The notes beneath the pieces were generated by a model. That model was given only the letters and a program-made list of their open reading frames with translations. It was not told the origin of the DNA and did not search any database. This document shows, piece after piece, positions 9,676 through 21,990 of a stretch of 64,000 bases of DNA; position 1 is the stretch's first letter; each line of letters opens with the position of its first letter. Position numbers and translations under genes: made by a program. Origin of the DNA: Capronia americana (lineage: Eukaryota; Ascomycota; Eurotiomycetes; Chaetothyriales; Herpotrichiellaceae); NCBI GenBank assembly GCA_016110215.1, contig JADWQD010000015.1:248001-312000 (forward strand), in the 5' to 3' direction.

Positions 9676-11837
9676 GATCGGACGACGTGTTCAGTGTCAA
9701 TATCGAATTTGCAAGCGATCACAAAGGTGCAAGACGGCCACAACGTAGATGTTCTCGTCTATGGGCACCCGACCGCGGTTGATAAAGGATGACGATGACC
9801 CAGAATAGGGTCGAACGATAGGCCTTGAGCGAGTAAGCGTGAGCGTGAGCGGCACCGAACTGCAGCGCCCTTGGCGCAAACAGACCTGGGCCTACCTCTC
9901 ATTAGCCACGCAGTCAGGAAGCTGCCGCCGAATCACCAATTCGCTGCCGGCCGCGAGGCCCCTAGCGCCGCATCATGGCGTCAATTAGGGGGGGGGTACG
10001 ACAATCCCACAGCTCGCAATTCCACTGCCGTTGGCGGATCAACTCTCCTCCCTCTATTCCACGCTTGGCACAGATGATCTGACGAGCTCGACAATGGCGA
10101 GACGGTCTGCTTCACCATCTTCAAAGCTCGACACAGTCGCCTCGTTGGCTGCTGTTCCTCCGGCTTCGCGCTGATAGTGGCGGCATCTATCTCGGAGATA
10201 CATGTAAGTTCGGCACGGGTAGCTTGATGGACGGCTCCCTCGAGTGGAAGAGGACAGGGATAGTGCTGGATGGTGACCATTCCCGACATGGGTCCCCAAG
10301 GCCGGACCATTGGGCGGGTTGGGGCACTTGATTCGGAGAAGGCAGGAATGGAGGGAAGAGGCCCACCCGTCCTGTTCGGACGGCCATTGCCCCGAATGCG
10401 GCTCTGCGGCAAACCTCGGCCTTCCACAAGTATAAGTCTGTGGGCATCTTCGGGTGAAAGGTGATCCTTTGCTCGGCACTTCCTCCGCCATCGAAATCCC
10501 CGATGGGATTAGTAAATCCAGGTCCGCGGGCCAACCAATGAAAGTTGACCAGCCGTGACCTCAGCTTTGGGGAGGGCACGCGAGACTTGCCAGGGTGCCC
10601 AAGACTGTCGAAACTGCTTCCGGCACTGGCGGCAGAGAGGGAGGACAGAGCCCTTCCGAAGACGAAGGCGGTGGTCCTTATAAGTTGGCTTCGCTCACCT
10701 TTGGGGCACCCAGCAAGCATCAAGCTTGTCCGCCTATCACCGCCTTGCATTGCGTTGGCGTGGCGTTAGCGGTTTGCCTGGTTGCCTTCTGCCGCGCCCG
10801 ATCACAGCGAGAGTCGCCCATGCACCTACCCAGGCCATGCTGGATGGTGTCCGGCTTCAGCTGATAGGCCCAAGGCTGCATGCAAAGACCTTTATCGACG
10901 AGTCAATCCAAGCAGCGCTCTGGGTGCTCAGAGGCATGCCTAAAACTCTCTCGTCACCGGTTTGCAGCCTCTAGTCACGCATACCTGTATGTGTCAGAGA
11001 AAAGACAGAAGCCGCGTGGCGCCACGTTTTCCAGCCCCGGAGTTCGTTCCTGTGAGTTTGAAGGGGACACTATCCAATCGGAGGCGACACGGGCCCAGGT
11101 TTGTTTGGCTCTTGTCGAATCGTTCATCGCTCAGTTCGGTCTGTTCGACTGGAGGAACTCGCCAGTCGAGTACCATTCGTGAAATGACCCACGTTGAGTG
11201 TCCTTCGCGATCCCAGCGCTGAAGGCTAGGAGGCTGTCATGGAGACCATTGTGGGAGCAGGACTTGCAGCTTCCGTGACCACTGCTCCGCCCGCCGGTTG
11301 CCCCAGGGCAGTCGAGAGGGCGGTCGTACGGTAGACTTTCGGCGGAGACGCAGCGTCTTCAAGACAGCGGAGTCTGTCTGGTCTCCGAGCGACATGGAGC
11401 GGCAGAAGGGGAGAAGGCAATAAGACGGTGTCGAGGGGCAAAACGAGGTTAAATTAGCATTTCAACTTTGACGCAAGCAAAAAGGCGGCGGCATCCTCCG
11501 TGGCGCCCAAGTGACGAGGCTGACGAGGCTGAATCTACACCGACACCAAACACATACAGCACGCCCACGGTTCTGCAATTCGTCTCGTTTATAGCCCCGC
11601 GCCGGGCAGATTGTATTCAGACAATATACACGAAGAGAGATATCAACTGGCCAAAACTCAAAAGCAGGACATCGTAACTGGACACTGGACACTGTACACT
11701 CTGGCAATAATGACGGGGCAAATTCGTACATGCGCGCTCTTGCTCTTGCTCTTGCTTTTCGCTTGCTGCGTGTCGCGTCCCTCCACTCCCACCATGCAAT
11801 CCATCCATTCTAGCCCCGACTCGGGTCCCTACACCGT
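9676..11837. other. intergenic, 2.2 kb
   Basis: Overlapping minus-strand frames at 9981-10750 (up to 187 codons) are Pro/Ser/Arg-rich in more than one frame and carry no motif, so I do not call them. 10820-11450 shows nothing recognisable. 11700-11837 is the 3' flank of the GH17 gene. A short G-run occurs near 9990. Confidence 0.45.
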
Positions 11838-13933
11838 CTAGAAAACACCCGCGCAGCCCCAGAACTGCTCTACGCCAAACTGGCCGGGCTCCTTCCATGG
11901 CTCATCCTCATAACTCAAGAAGACGACCTGAGCACCCACTGTAGACTGGATACCCTTCAGGGCGGTGGCTTGGTTCTCTGGGCTGGGGCACGCAGCACCA
12001 TTGCAGTTGCCCGCATGGGGCCAGCCGGACTCCAGAACAAACACCGGCTTGCCGGAGCACACGCCGTTCAAGATGTTGATCTGGGCCTGGATAAAGCCGC
12101 CGGCTTTGTCGGCCGTCACGTCGGCGTTGAAGAAGGCGTACAGGTTAGCACCGACCACATCAACGACGCTGCAGAACGCGGATGCGCTGCTGGTGTCCTC
12201 CCAAACAGAAAGCGGTTCGGTAGTCGTTACTGCGCCGGTGTAGCCAGCGTTCTTGAATGCCTGGGCACTGCTGGAGATGAATCCGGCGAGGTCGCCAGCA
12301 GAAGCATAGCCATTGAAGACGGCCTCGTTGCCGACTACAATGAGCTGAACGAGATCCCACTGAGCCCAGGCAACGATGTCCGAAACCTGACCTTGAGCAC
12401 CGGAAATGCCCGTGGAGGAGATCCAGACACCGAGGATGAGCTTCAGGCCGTTGTCGCGAGCAGACTTGCCAAAGTTCTCGAGCGTGTTGCAGTCGGTGCT
12501 GTAGACACGAACAGTCGAGAAGCCTTTCTGTGCAATGATAGCCAAATCAGCCGCCACGGTACCAGCATCCTTGCAGCCACCCTGTGCAGTGTAAGGCGAG
12601 TAGGTCAGACCCCAGGAGTCTCCGTTGGCATGGATTCCACTGCCACCTGGAGAACCACTGCCCTGAGAACCACTGCCAGAGCCACCGTTGCTTCCCTGGG
12701 AACCACTGCCCGAGCCTCCACTTGATGGTGAGCCCCATCCACCGGACGCCGAGGCACTTGGAGTGCTGCCGGCTCCCCAGTTCTCAGTAGCGGTCCAGGC
12801 CCATCCTTCGGTTGAAGCGGTTACAGTCGCCGAGTCGGATGAAGAAGTACTCCAGTCAGCCCAGCTTTCATACGTCGAAGTACTGGTGGTCACGGTAGCA
12901 ACATCTGGGGTAGAAGATGTCGAAGTCCAATCTCCCCATACAACGCTCGAGGTGCTGGTGCTGGTGCTCGTGGTAGTATTCGTTGCAATAATAGGCGTCG
13001 GATACCCTGGGTTCAGAGGTCAGTATAACAGGCAATTCCTAGAAGCTTAAAGTACTCACAAGTCGGAGCGCCGTAAGACGTGATAATGGAGACGACACAG
13101 CTGTGGGCATCCGCTGACCAAGCAAGGGCCGCGCTCGAAGTGCTCGCAGCAGCAACAGAGGAGTCCGAGGTAGAAACCCAGTCCGCCCAGGTCGACGATT
13201 CAGTGCTGACGGGCTCGACGTACTTTGTGGTGGTCAGAGTCGAAGCCAGGGTAATGGTCGTGGTTTCTTCCACGGCGGTCCAGTCACCCCAAGTGCCGGT
13301 TTCGCTGTCGGTAGTAGCGGGTTCAACCGGAACGCTGGTGGGCCAGTCGCCCCAGGTCTCGGTGGCCGTGGTGGCAGGATCAACCGCTGTCGTGGCAGAT
13401 GCTGCCTTTGATGCTTCCCAATCCGCCCAGTCAAAGCTCGATGCCGTCTCAGTGTTGGTAGTGGCGGGTTCGACCGGGGTGGTGGCAGTCAACGATTTGG
13501 ATGCTTCCCAATCCGCCCAGTCAAAGCTTGAGGCGGTGACAGAGTCTGTAGACTCTGGGTCGACTGGTGTGGAAGAAGAGCTGCTCCAATCCGCCCAGGT
13601 ATGCTCGACAGACGCCGTACTCGAGGTCTTCGCCGGGTCGACCGCAAGGGAAGTGGACGAACTCCAATCCTCCCAGAGGAACGAGCTCGACGTGGTCCCG
13701 GCAGTAGAGCTGGTGGTCGCAGGCTTGACGGGGGTCTCTTTTGTCGTAGTGCTCGCGGTGGTCTTTCCATCTACTGGCGTCTTCGAAGCTGAAAGTGTGG
13801 TCGTGTTCCAGTCGACCCAAGTGTTGCGCGCGACGTTTTCGTGAAGCTTAGCATGCATGTGCTTGACATGGCTAGATGCGGAAACAGTGGTGATGACGGC
13901 TGCACCAGCAGCGGCAATTGTCACAGCTCTCAT
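11838..13933 (-). CDS. btgE: BtgE-like cell-wall beta-glucosidase/glucanase, GH17
   Basis: A secreted glycoside hydrolase family 17 enzyme acting on beta-1,3-glucan in the fungal wall, 680 aa. Exons 13933-13060 and 13006-11838 are joined by a 53-nt GTGAGT...CAG intron. The N-terminus is a signal peptide followed by HVKHMHAKLHE, as in Aspergillus BtgE. A long Ser/Thr-rich stalk (about residues 40-400) contains about ten WxDW units, and a Gly/Ser-rich linker follows. The catalytic domain runs from SWGLTYSPYTAQGGCKD to the C-terminal FGVEQFWGCAGVF. The acid/base Glu is in VVGNEAVFNG (about E519) and the nucleophile in FVLESGWPHAG (about E617). There is no GPI signal at the C-terminus. The stalk is likely O-mannosylated and wall-associated; that is inference. 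The match to the BtgE architecture is strong, but enzymatic specificity is not shown. Confidence 0.92.
13060..13860 (-). repeat. WxDW-repeat stalk coding region
   Basis: Within the GH17 gene, degenerate DNA repeats encode units such as DWADWEASK (two nearly identical copies), TWADWSS, TWGDWPT and TWGDWTA. They are separated by Thr/Ser/Pro-rich spacers of roughly 15-25 residues (for example VDPATT, VEPATT). The series continues past the intron with VWGDW and SWADW. Confidence 0.85.
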
Positions 13934-15668
13934 GATGACCGAGTTCCTCTCCTTCTCTTCTCGATTTCCCTATAATGGGTAATACTGGTGGTTTCCCTCC
14001 GAGATTTCCTCGTCTCGTGCGATGCTGCTGATGTGTAAAGAATGCCCGCGAAACGAGTGACGCGGTAGTTGGAAATGCTGAAACAAGAAACACAAAGACG
14101 ACGCTCTCGGAAGCACTCAGTTCACCATGCGTAGAGCCTTGCAGAGAGGAAGGAGAAATGCATGCGAACGCCTTGATGACCAGCATATAGCATTTCGGCA
14201 CAGTGCAACGCCAACCGGGGGTCGGCTTGTGATGGGGATAGCGCCATTCACGTCGAATCTCGTTTAGCGCGCTCCTGTGGGAACCCGGTGCTTGGGTGGC
14301 CCATCAGCAAGAAGTGCAACTTGCCAGGCTACGCAACTTCGGGCTTGGGGATTGAGATTCCAAGTCGAAATGGGCTCAAACGGGTATGGTTAAATCTCCA
14401 TAGTCCCTTGTCCACTGCTTGGTAGCATGATAGGCTGCACAAGGGGAGTTCCAAGGAGACTCTGATCAAACACAATGTGACTTTGGCCATGTGTTTGACG
14501 TGTCGTGGCCGTTGTGCACTCGCACTGTGGGTGCCGGCTTGCCAGACCCTTCGCCTGTGAGAGCGTGGTTTCCTTCTTTACATAAAGTTTGTCCACCCGA
14601 CTGGCAGCTCGTGCAGACACTCTGGCCATAGAGATAACAGAGATGCCCCGATACTCGAGTGGCCGACCGCTCCGGCATCAGAGCAAGGACGATCGACAGG
14701 GGATCCGGGGAGATTACAGTCGGTGCCCTGAAACACGCGAGCAAGCATGGCTTCGCGGCGCTGCAAGATGAGGTTGTGGATGTTTGTGGCCTATCAAAAG
14801 AGCCGAGACGCTTTGGGGGCGGAGACGGTTTCGTCAAGAGGAGGCTCAGAGGTCTCGAGGGGCGGTCTGGTTGGTGGGATGGCGATGGAATATGCAAGCA
14901 ATTCGGGGGGTGAAGATCGGCTCGGGACTCGCAGAGGGGTGAGTGAGTTGCGAGTGAGGTGGGAGTGAGATGTGAGTGAGCTGTGACTGGTTCGCAGCCG
15001 CGAAAAGGGGTTGATCAATGTGATTACGGAGATTTACTACACCACCGCCAGGCTACATTTGGCCCATCGCAAAGCTTGGTTGAACGCCTCTAAGATTGCG
15101 GCTTCTGCTGTCCTCCATCTCGTGCCCCACCGCCACTGTCCGCGCCTAATCCTCGAACTCGACCTTGACCTCGAGCTCTCCCTCGCTTTCACGCCGTTCG
15201 TCGCTGCCCTGGCGTCGTGAAAGTTTGACGCCCAGCAAGCCTCCCGGAGTCTCTCCGGCAACAGCATACACGTTAAGCTCTGGTGCACCCACGTCGCAAT
15301 CTACATAGCAGAAAAAAGCTCGTCGCTGACTCGATCAACCCTCGCCTTCAAAATTTCTGTGTGAAACTGGCATAACTTCTACAATATATCATGTCTTCTG
15401 GCCGTAATATCACGACCCAGGATCATGTATAGGACAACGAGGAGCGGAGTATGCAGAGAGCGCTCAGCACCGCGAAAATGCACTTTGCAGGCAGGAGCAC
15501 TGCTGCTTGCCTTGGACTAAGCATGCCATTGCCGACTCCCTTCGTTGCACGTAATGTACGCGTCCCCAAGCCCTTGGAAGAACCACCTCGGGTCGGAGAC
15601 TCGCCTCGAGCATTCATTATGCACAAGATGCATCCATGCCGAATTGTTGGCCGTCGTAGTGTACTGTA
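13934..15668. other. intergenic, promoter of the GH17 gene and 3' flank of SIN3
   Basis: This should contain the GH17 promoter (next to 13934) and the SIN3 3' UTR (next to 15668). 14930-14985 holds a run of GTGAGTGAG/GAGTGAG-like short repeats. 15130-15200 is rich in CTCGAC/CTCGAG-type pyrimidine motifs. The frames are short and motif-free, and I see no gene. Confidence 0.5.
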
Positions 15669-18600
15669 TCAGGCTGAGTTGTCGTACCCAGTGAAACCTT
15701 CGCTTTTACCTCTCTCCCAAGCCGCCTTTTTCTTCTCCACGTCTTCCGCTCTCTGGTCTCTCATCCACGCCGTATTGCGTACAAACCGTTCTCGGAACTT
15801 CTCGCTCTCTTCAATCTTGCCAGCTTCGTAGCCCTTGGTCGTCGCCGCCTCTCGGACGAACCCAAAATCGCCCTGAAGAAGCAATTTGTACGAGTCGGGG
15901 CTGATAAAGGCAGTCTGGTCGTCGACGTGGTCAAGATTGCCGTACACTTCTTGGTACGCGGTCTCGATGTTGGCGTTTTGAGGAGCAATGTTACGTCTCA
16001 GGTAGGGCGATCGCATCTTGGACTGGTCAACACCTTCGGTCGCATCTGTCATGGTATAAGATGCAATATAGTATTGCCAGCGAGCTTCGTCTGTGAGTGA
16101 GTCATTGTCGAATGTGGCATCCTCGGTCGGGAACAAGCGGATGGTGCAGAGTCGGTCTTCTGGGGTCTGCAGGAAGGGTTAGTCATGCGCTCGCAACCAC
16201 GGAGGCTTGCTGTGTGACTTACATAGCTGATGCGATAGAGCTCGGCATCCTTGGATAGGCGCTCAACCTGCTTCCGATACTGAATCTCCTGCTTTCTAGT
16301 TGTATCCGGACGCTCCCTGTCGCGTAAGAAGAGATTCGTGATTTCGACGCTTTTGTCTTTTGCATCTCCGCCGAGAATATTCATGATGAAACGCAGAATA
16401 GTCGAGACAAGGCGGTCGATCGTGTACAATTGCCAACCGCTTTTGTTGTAGTATCTTCGAAGCGTCTCTTCAAGGTGGCCCATTTCTACAGTGCCTACCA
16501 GGACTTCACCGCATAATTGCAGAATCTGTTGGTAGTAATTTTGTTGACCCTCGACGGCGTAGAAAAAGTAGTCAGGTCCCTTGTCGATCATACGCAACTC
16601 AATGGCAGGCTTTGTCCGTCCATCCAGGCCCCTGTATCTTGCGATGGCCTCTTGAACGTTGGGTTCATTGAGCTTGATGGCAAGCAAGCGGCTGTACAAC
16701 ATCTCGAAGAGCCTGAAGAAGCAGTAGATGTTGGCATTTGCATAGAGGTTGAAGGTCGTATGTGGATACGTCTCGTCCATAGCCAAGCGACGGGCTGATG
16801 TGTCGCTATTATCCACGTTGATCCATGGTTGTTGGGGCTCCTCGGGCACTTCGGAAGGAGCGGCTTCTTCGTCAACTTCCATCTCACTGTCAGCACCGGG
16901 CGCAGGAGTGGATTCCTTGCTCGCAGACGCGATGCTGTCCTCTTTACCGTGTCTTCGTTCGAGGGCCAGTCTTCGGAGGAAATCCGACTTTCCCTTATTC
17001 TTGCCTCTGGTAGGTGCGTGAATGTCACTCTCGTGACCGTCTGCGGCTTCGTCTGGTTCGCGCTGGGTTTTCTCAGTTTGAATCTGCTCTAGAAATTTGT
17101 CACTGTCGACACCAAAGAACCGGACCAAGAAGTCAATCAGCCAGCTGCGCACTCTTTCCTGTTCGCCGCTGTTGAAGTTCTGTTGCCGATCTGAGTCTAG
17201 AGAAGTCAGTACCAAACGAGTTGCGTCATTGACGACATCAAGATCCTCGAATTTGTACTCCAGCTGGTGCTTCTTCTCCGCAATACCATTGTCGCGGTTC
17301 TTCTTTGCCTCTTCGTATTTGGTTTGAATGTCACTAGTCAAGGTTTTCGGTTGGAAGTTCTTCTTGTCTTGGTTCTTGGAGTTTATGCCTTGGTGATCCA
17401 GGCTCTTCCAGAATTGTCGGTGGATCTGGTCGCGCCACACCTTTTCCCATTCTCGTTGGACTTGCTTCCATTCCTCGAGCTTCTGCTTGAGTCGAGAAAG
17501 GACAATTGGCAGAACGACAGTGGGACGCAAGAACATTTCCGTAATGACTCTCGCACCGGCTTCGCGACCGTAAATTTTCATGATGATGCGCTTCGGAATG
17601 GCCTCGCTGGCGCCGCCCAACCCAGGTGACAGCTGAAATGCAGCGCGGTCTGCATCTCCCATGACTGCGATTTGTTGCACAAGAGGCTCCATAAGTTGGA
17701 TTGTTCGCTGACACGATTCAATATGGAAGTCATAGTCATGGCGTTCCTCCTCAATTCTGTGTAGAGCTTCTTCGTACTGATTCTTTCGATGTGCCACGAA
17801 CCCGGAGTCTTCAGAGGCCCAGGTCGGATGGGACGCCCAGACATCGTTCAATACTTCATAGCACATGCCATCTCGTCCCTTGCAGGGTTTATCCTGGTCG
17901 CGCTTCGGTAAATGACGGTAACTGGGACCAAGTGCCCTGCAATGCGCGAGGTTGACACGGCCAGGATCTGGACGTGCGCGGGCTTCGATCACCTCTTCTT
18001 GCTCCTCGATGTTGAGGAAGCTCTTAAACCAATTCATCAGATCTGGGTTGCCGCCAATGAAAGCGCCAACTCTATCTCCCAAGGTGTACTTGTCGATGAG
18101 ATCTTGAGAATACAAATTGATGAGTTTGAGGAACTCGGCGTAACTGGCACGGTTGCCAATCTGTTTCTTGGCACGGTCAAAGAAGGCGAGTTCTTCCTGA
18201 GTGGTGGATGAACTGGGGTAAGGCGGGAGAGGCTCAGGAAGCTGCGGGACCAGAGTAGGTGAGGTGATGACTGTGGTCTCAGGTTGGGGTTGACGATGGG
18301 CCGCAAGTTTGGGACGCTGTGATAGATTAGTCAAGGTCAAGAAGATGAGAATAGAGAATCAGAGGCGTGACTGAGAGCGAAGAGGAGGGGGAAGTCAAAG
18401 TGAATAATCAAGAGAGCATACCTTGCTAGCATTTCCAACCTGCACTGGGCCTGTTCGTGACCCATGGGCCAAAGACGATTCAATAGCAGGCTGCGCTGTA
18501 GACTGGCTGGTTGTAGTCGCTCCAGGTCCTCCTCGTCGTTTCTTGTTGTCTTTGCTTGTGCTCGGAGGATCAAATTGCCCCATAGGCGGCATCTTTGAGG

Positions 18601-20574
18601 CTGGTCGTGGGGTTTGTGCTTGAGGAACAGCGGCGCCGGCGTACCCAGGCTCACCGCGTACGTCGCTGGTCTCGATGTGTTGATTCATAGCGCGAGCAGC
18701 CTGGGCCTTGCCGTGAGCGGCGGACTCGGGCAGGAATTGTTTGAAATCCTCGAGCAAATCCGGAGCCGATATGAACAACTGCGTGACCTGAGCGTACACG
18801 TCTTGGATGGGTTTCGATTCCCGCTGGTAAGTTTGCAGGATCTCCAGGAACTGTTTGTATATTTCGGGTTGTTGCGCAAAGCGGTTCTGCATGAACGTCA
18901 ATCAAATAAATACAATGTGCGCCCTGATGAAGAGATCATACATACCTTGATTTTATTCACGTAGCTTATGGCGTGGTTAAACTCGACAGGCCCTCCTCGC
19001 TTCATTTCGCCTGCTCCTGGGGCCCCGCCAAAACCAGCACCCTGCTGAGAGAATGCCGCACCTTGGTTTGGCCCAGGCGATACGGCAAGGGCCGGTCTCG
19101 TCGTACCGTTTGTCACTGCTGTAACGGCACTCTGCAGCGTCGAAACCCCGCGCTGCTCTTGACTCAGAACGTTTGCAGCTTCATCAGCAGGCGCTGACTT
19201 ATACACGGGTAATTCAGCCGATCTTGCGCCTGGTGAGGCTCCAAGTGGTTGGCCCCAGCCATGCCTGCTCTCGAATGTATCAGAACGACCAACTGGAGCT
19301 TGTCCTGCGGGCTCAAACTGCGCACGTCCTCTGCTCTGCAGCGACTGTGTCATGGTGCCGCTGGGAGTGGTGACGCGGATGGCATCCGGATTCTCCTCAG
19401 TCCCGCACTCTATCCGGTATCCAGGCGGTAGAAAAGTATTGAAGCCTTGGATTAGTGCCGGATGTCCGTTGAAGAGGTTTGAGACTCGCTCGATGACGCC
19501 TGGTGTATCGATGGCCTGGCTCTTGAAATCTTTCATAATGTCCAGAAAGCGATTGTAAACATCCGGTTGGTCACTGAACCGGACCTTGACCTGGTCGAGG
19601 TAGCTCAGGGCATCATTGAGAATCGGTTGCTGGCCGTGCGCCATCTGTGCAGGGGCGGACATTGGGGATGGGCCGGGCAGGAAGGTTTGTCCTGGCTGTG
19701 GTGCTGGCGCCTGGGCCTGTTGATGCAAATACTGAGGTTGTCGTTGAGGCTCATGTTGACTCGCCCCGCCGAACAGACCGCTGTTGACGGAAGGCCCAGG
19801 GCCATTCTGTTGGATTGCGCCAGCACCTCCATTTGCCAGGAGACCATTGGGTCCATGAATCGAGTTCTGGACCTTATTGGCAACCGGCTGGTGTATTGGT
19901 ATAGAGCCGGCATGACTCTGCACGGGGCGTTGTTGGTGTTCCTGATGGAGACGATCCATTCTCTCTCTTTCCTGCGCGTCACGCTCTCGTTCACGCATGA
20001 TCATTTCCTCCCGTTGTCTTTGTTGCATTTCGAGACTGCTACGCTCTCTTTCTCTCATCTCATGCTCCCTCATTTCTCTTTCCCGCAGCTCCCTGATCTC
20101 TCTGTCACGTCCGAGATATTGAGGAGAGTGTTGAGGTATTGGATGTCCCAACGGGCCGTTCATCGGGTGACCTTGGGATTGGGGAGGCGGAGGTTGAGTA
20201 TTGTATTGATGCCCTTGCTGGTGGCTTGGAGGGCCCTGAGTCAGGTCGGCAATAGATAAGCTGTGGCTTCCCGACGGTTGCGAATGGTGTTGATGGTACG
20301 AGGATGGCGGAGGCAAGACGTGGGGGGGAGGTTGTGCGGGTCCATTTGGTCTGATGTCGACGAGAAATGTCAGCAAAACACCGCACTCGGCCAGATTGTG
20401 GTGTGAATAGACATGTGAGCGGTCCAGTGATGGGGAAAGTACAGTGACAGAAAGCGAGAGATGCGTATGCCCATGTACTCACCCAAAGTTGGCAAAAGGT
20501 CTGCCTTGCGGCTGAGGGTCAGTCTGAGGAGGACCTCCAGGTCCCCGCCAGTGTTCTCCCGGGTTCTGATTCAT
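15669..20574 (-). CDS. SIN3: Sin3 transcriptional corepressor, histone deacetylase complex scaffold
   Basis: The scaffold of the Sin3-Rpd3 histone deacetylase complex, nuclear, 1517 aa. Five exons: 20574-20483, 20350-18946, 18886-18422, 18316-16223 and 16166-15669; all sum to whole codons. It has three paired amphipathic helix domains: PAH1 about 275-345 (LNDALSYLDQVKVRF...), PAH2 about 488-555 (FNHAISYVNKIK... split by intron 2) and PAH3 about 694-760 (ELAFFDRAKKQIGN...). The HDAC-interaction domain follows at about 775-880 (CRALGPSYRHLP, CYEVLNDVWASHPTWASEDSG). The N-terminus is Gln/Pro-rich with an Arg/Glu-rich charged coil (about 110-165). Length and domain order match fungal Sin3. The start ATG is in the short first exon (residues MNQNPGEHW), and an in-frame donor supports it. 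Confidence 0.96.
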
Positions 20575-21003
20575 GGTCAGGTGAGTTTAGTGCAGACTCG
20601 GCAGTTTTGGAGTGCTCTTTCTGCACATTTCACCAAAGAGACGTGCTCGTGAGGTGGTTGCTGGGTGATGGCGCACACTGACACGTGTGAGGTAAAGGGC
20701 GGCCACGAATGCTGGGCGCCAGAGACTGCACTGGGCACTAGGGAGCCCAAAAGATGGACAGATCGCACGCACCAAAGGCCGAGGCTTGAACAACGGTGTC
20801 GACAATGATCAAGAATGACCACTTTCCAGCAGGACGAGACGTGGACACGAGGATGGTTGATCAGGGGAGTTTCTCCAAAGCTGTCGCAACATGGGGAGAA
20901 CCTGAGTGATACGAGAATGACGCTCGGCTCGTTACTGGTCGAATCCATACTTTAACGAGACTAGTGTCTTCGGTAAACCTGCCTCCGTTCGAATGAGCCA
21001 AGC
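20575..21003. other. SIN3 promoter and upstream gene 3' flank
   Basis: A 429-bp gap between two genes of the same (minus) orientation. It must carry the SIN3 promoter and 5' UTR. Open frames here overlap SIN3 exon 1 in other frames and look like shadows. I see no distinctive binding site. Confidence 0.5.
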
Positions 21004-21990
21004 TCAAAAAAACTTGCTGGCAAGACCCATCAGTCCAGACACACCGCTGCCACCACCTCCCTGACCCTTCATATACATTTGAAGTGCCATCTTCGCTGCC
21101 GTGTTAACCACGCTCTGCTTGTCTGTACCGCCCTGCACATTCCCCATGCCGCTTTGCTTGTCGAACAAAGCGGAGGCTTCCTGCATGGCCATTCCAATCA
21201 TCTGAGATTGTGATCCGCCTCCACCACCACCTGAGAACATCTTTAATCTATTCATCTTCAGCATTAGAGATTTCGACTCAATGTTTCTTCGTGATGGGGG
21301 AACTTACGCTTGCATAGCAGCGCCAGCGCCTAAACTAGAGGCATCGTGCTGTTGACCACCGCCGGACTGCTGGTAAAGTTGTTGATGGCTCTGCTGCATC
21401 CGATCTTCGTCAAGGTCCTCAGACTGCGCGCTGTGGTGGTTGTTGTTGAGGAAAGATAGTGCTTGAGAGAACATGCCGGAATCTTCAGAGTTGCCCTGAC
21501 GCTGAGCGTGTTGCATCACTTCATCCTGGTCATAATCGGCAGGGCCATTTCCTCCATGCCCACCGCCCGAAGGTCTCCCATAGCCGCCATCGCCGCCATA
21601 TCCTCCTCGGCCTGAGTTGTTACCACGGCCTTCATCCTCGCGGCGTCGGTGGTGTTCTTGTTCGCCATACCCACCTCCACCAGAGCTGCCGCCGTAGCCA
21701 TCATCGTTGCGGCGGTTATGGTGACGAGGTGGTTCCTCGCCATAACCCCCACTCTGTCCGCCGCCACCATAACCATCATCACCTCTGCCATACCTGCCAC
21801 CCCCTTGGCCACCGTAGTTGTCATCGCCTCCAGCGCCAGCTTGGCGTCTTTCTCCGTAATCCTCTCGCCGCCGACCTCCTTGGTCGCCGTCATCGAAACG
21901 TTGACTCTGATCATAGTAGTTGTCACCTCCACGGCCACCCCCGCCGTATTCACGGGAGTCTCCACCTTGACGGTCGTAAGAGTCAGACAT
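21004..21990 (-). CDS. glycine-rich 'beta-flanking'-type protein (DUF7721-like)
   Basis: A 308-aa protein from exons 21990-21308 and 21247-21004, with a 60-nt intron. Residues 1-165 are low-complexity, Gly/Arg/Tyr/Asp-rich (GYGG, GRGG, RRRED, YGEEPP), and would be disordered and possibly RNA-binding. The C-terminal 130 residues are conserved in type: MFSQALSFLNNNHHSAQSEDLDED, then MIGMAMQEASALFDKQSG, QSVVNTAAKMALQMYMKGQ and GLMGLASKFF at the end. This pattern matches fungal proteins annotated 'beta-flanking protein', whose function is not established. I use ATG 21990 (MSDSYDR) rather than the upstream start in the open frame. The gene lies upstream of SIN3 in tandem. Confidence 0.8.

Noticed and set aside
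9981..10750. 187-codon and 145-codon minus-strand frames
   Set aside because: Overlapping frames of similar length with Pro/Ser/Arg bias and no recognisable domain or intron signals; neither can be preferred.
13080..13844. 254-codon plus-strand frame opposite the GH17 stalk
   Set aside because: Repetitive Val/Ser/Gln product that simply mirrors the WxDW-Thr/Ser repeats.
19567..20259. 230-codon plus-strand frame opposite SIN3 exon 2
   Set aside because: Antisense to the Gln/Arg-rich Sin3 N-terminus; no family signature.
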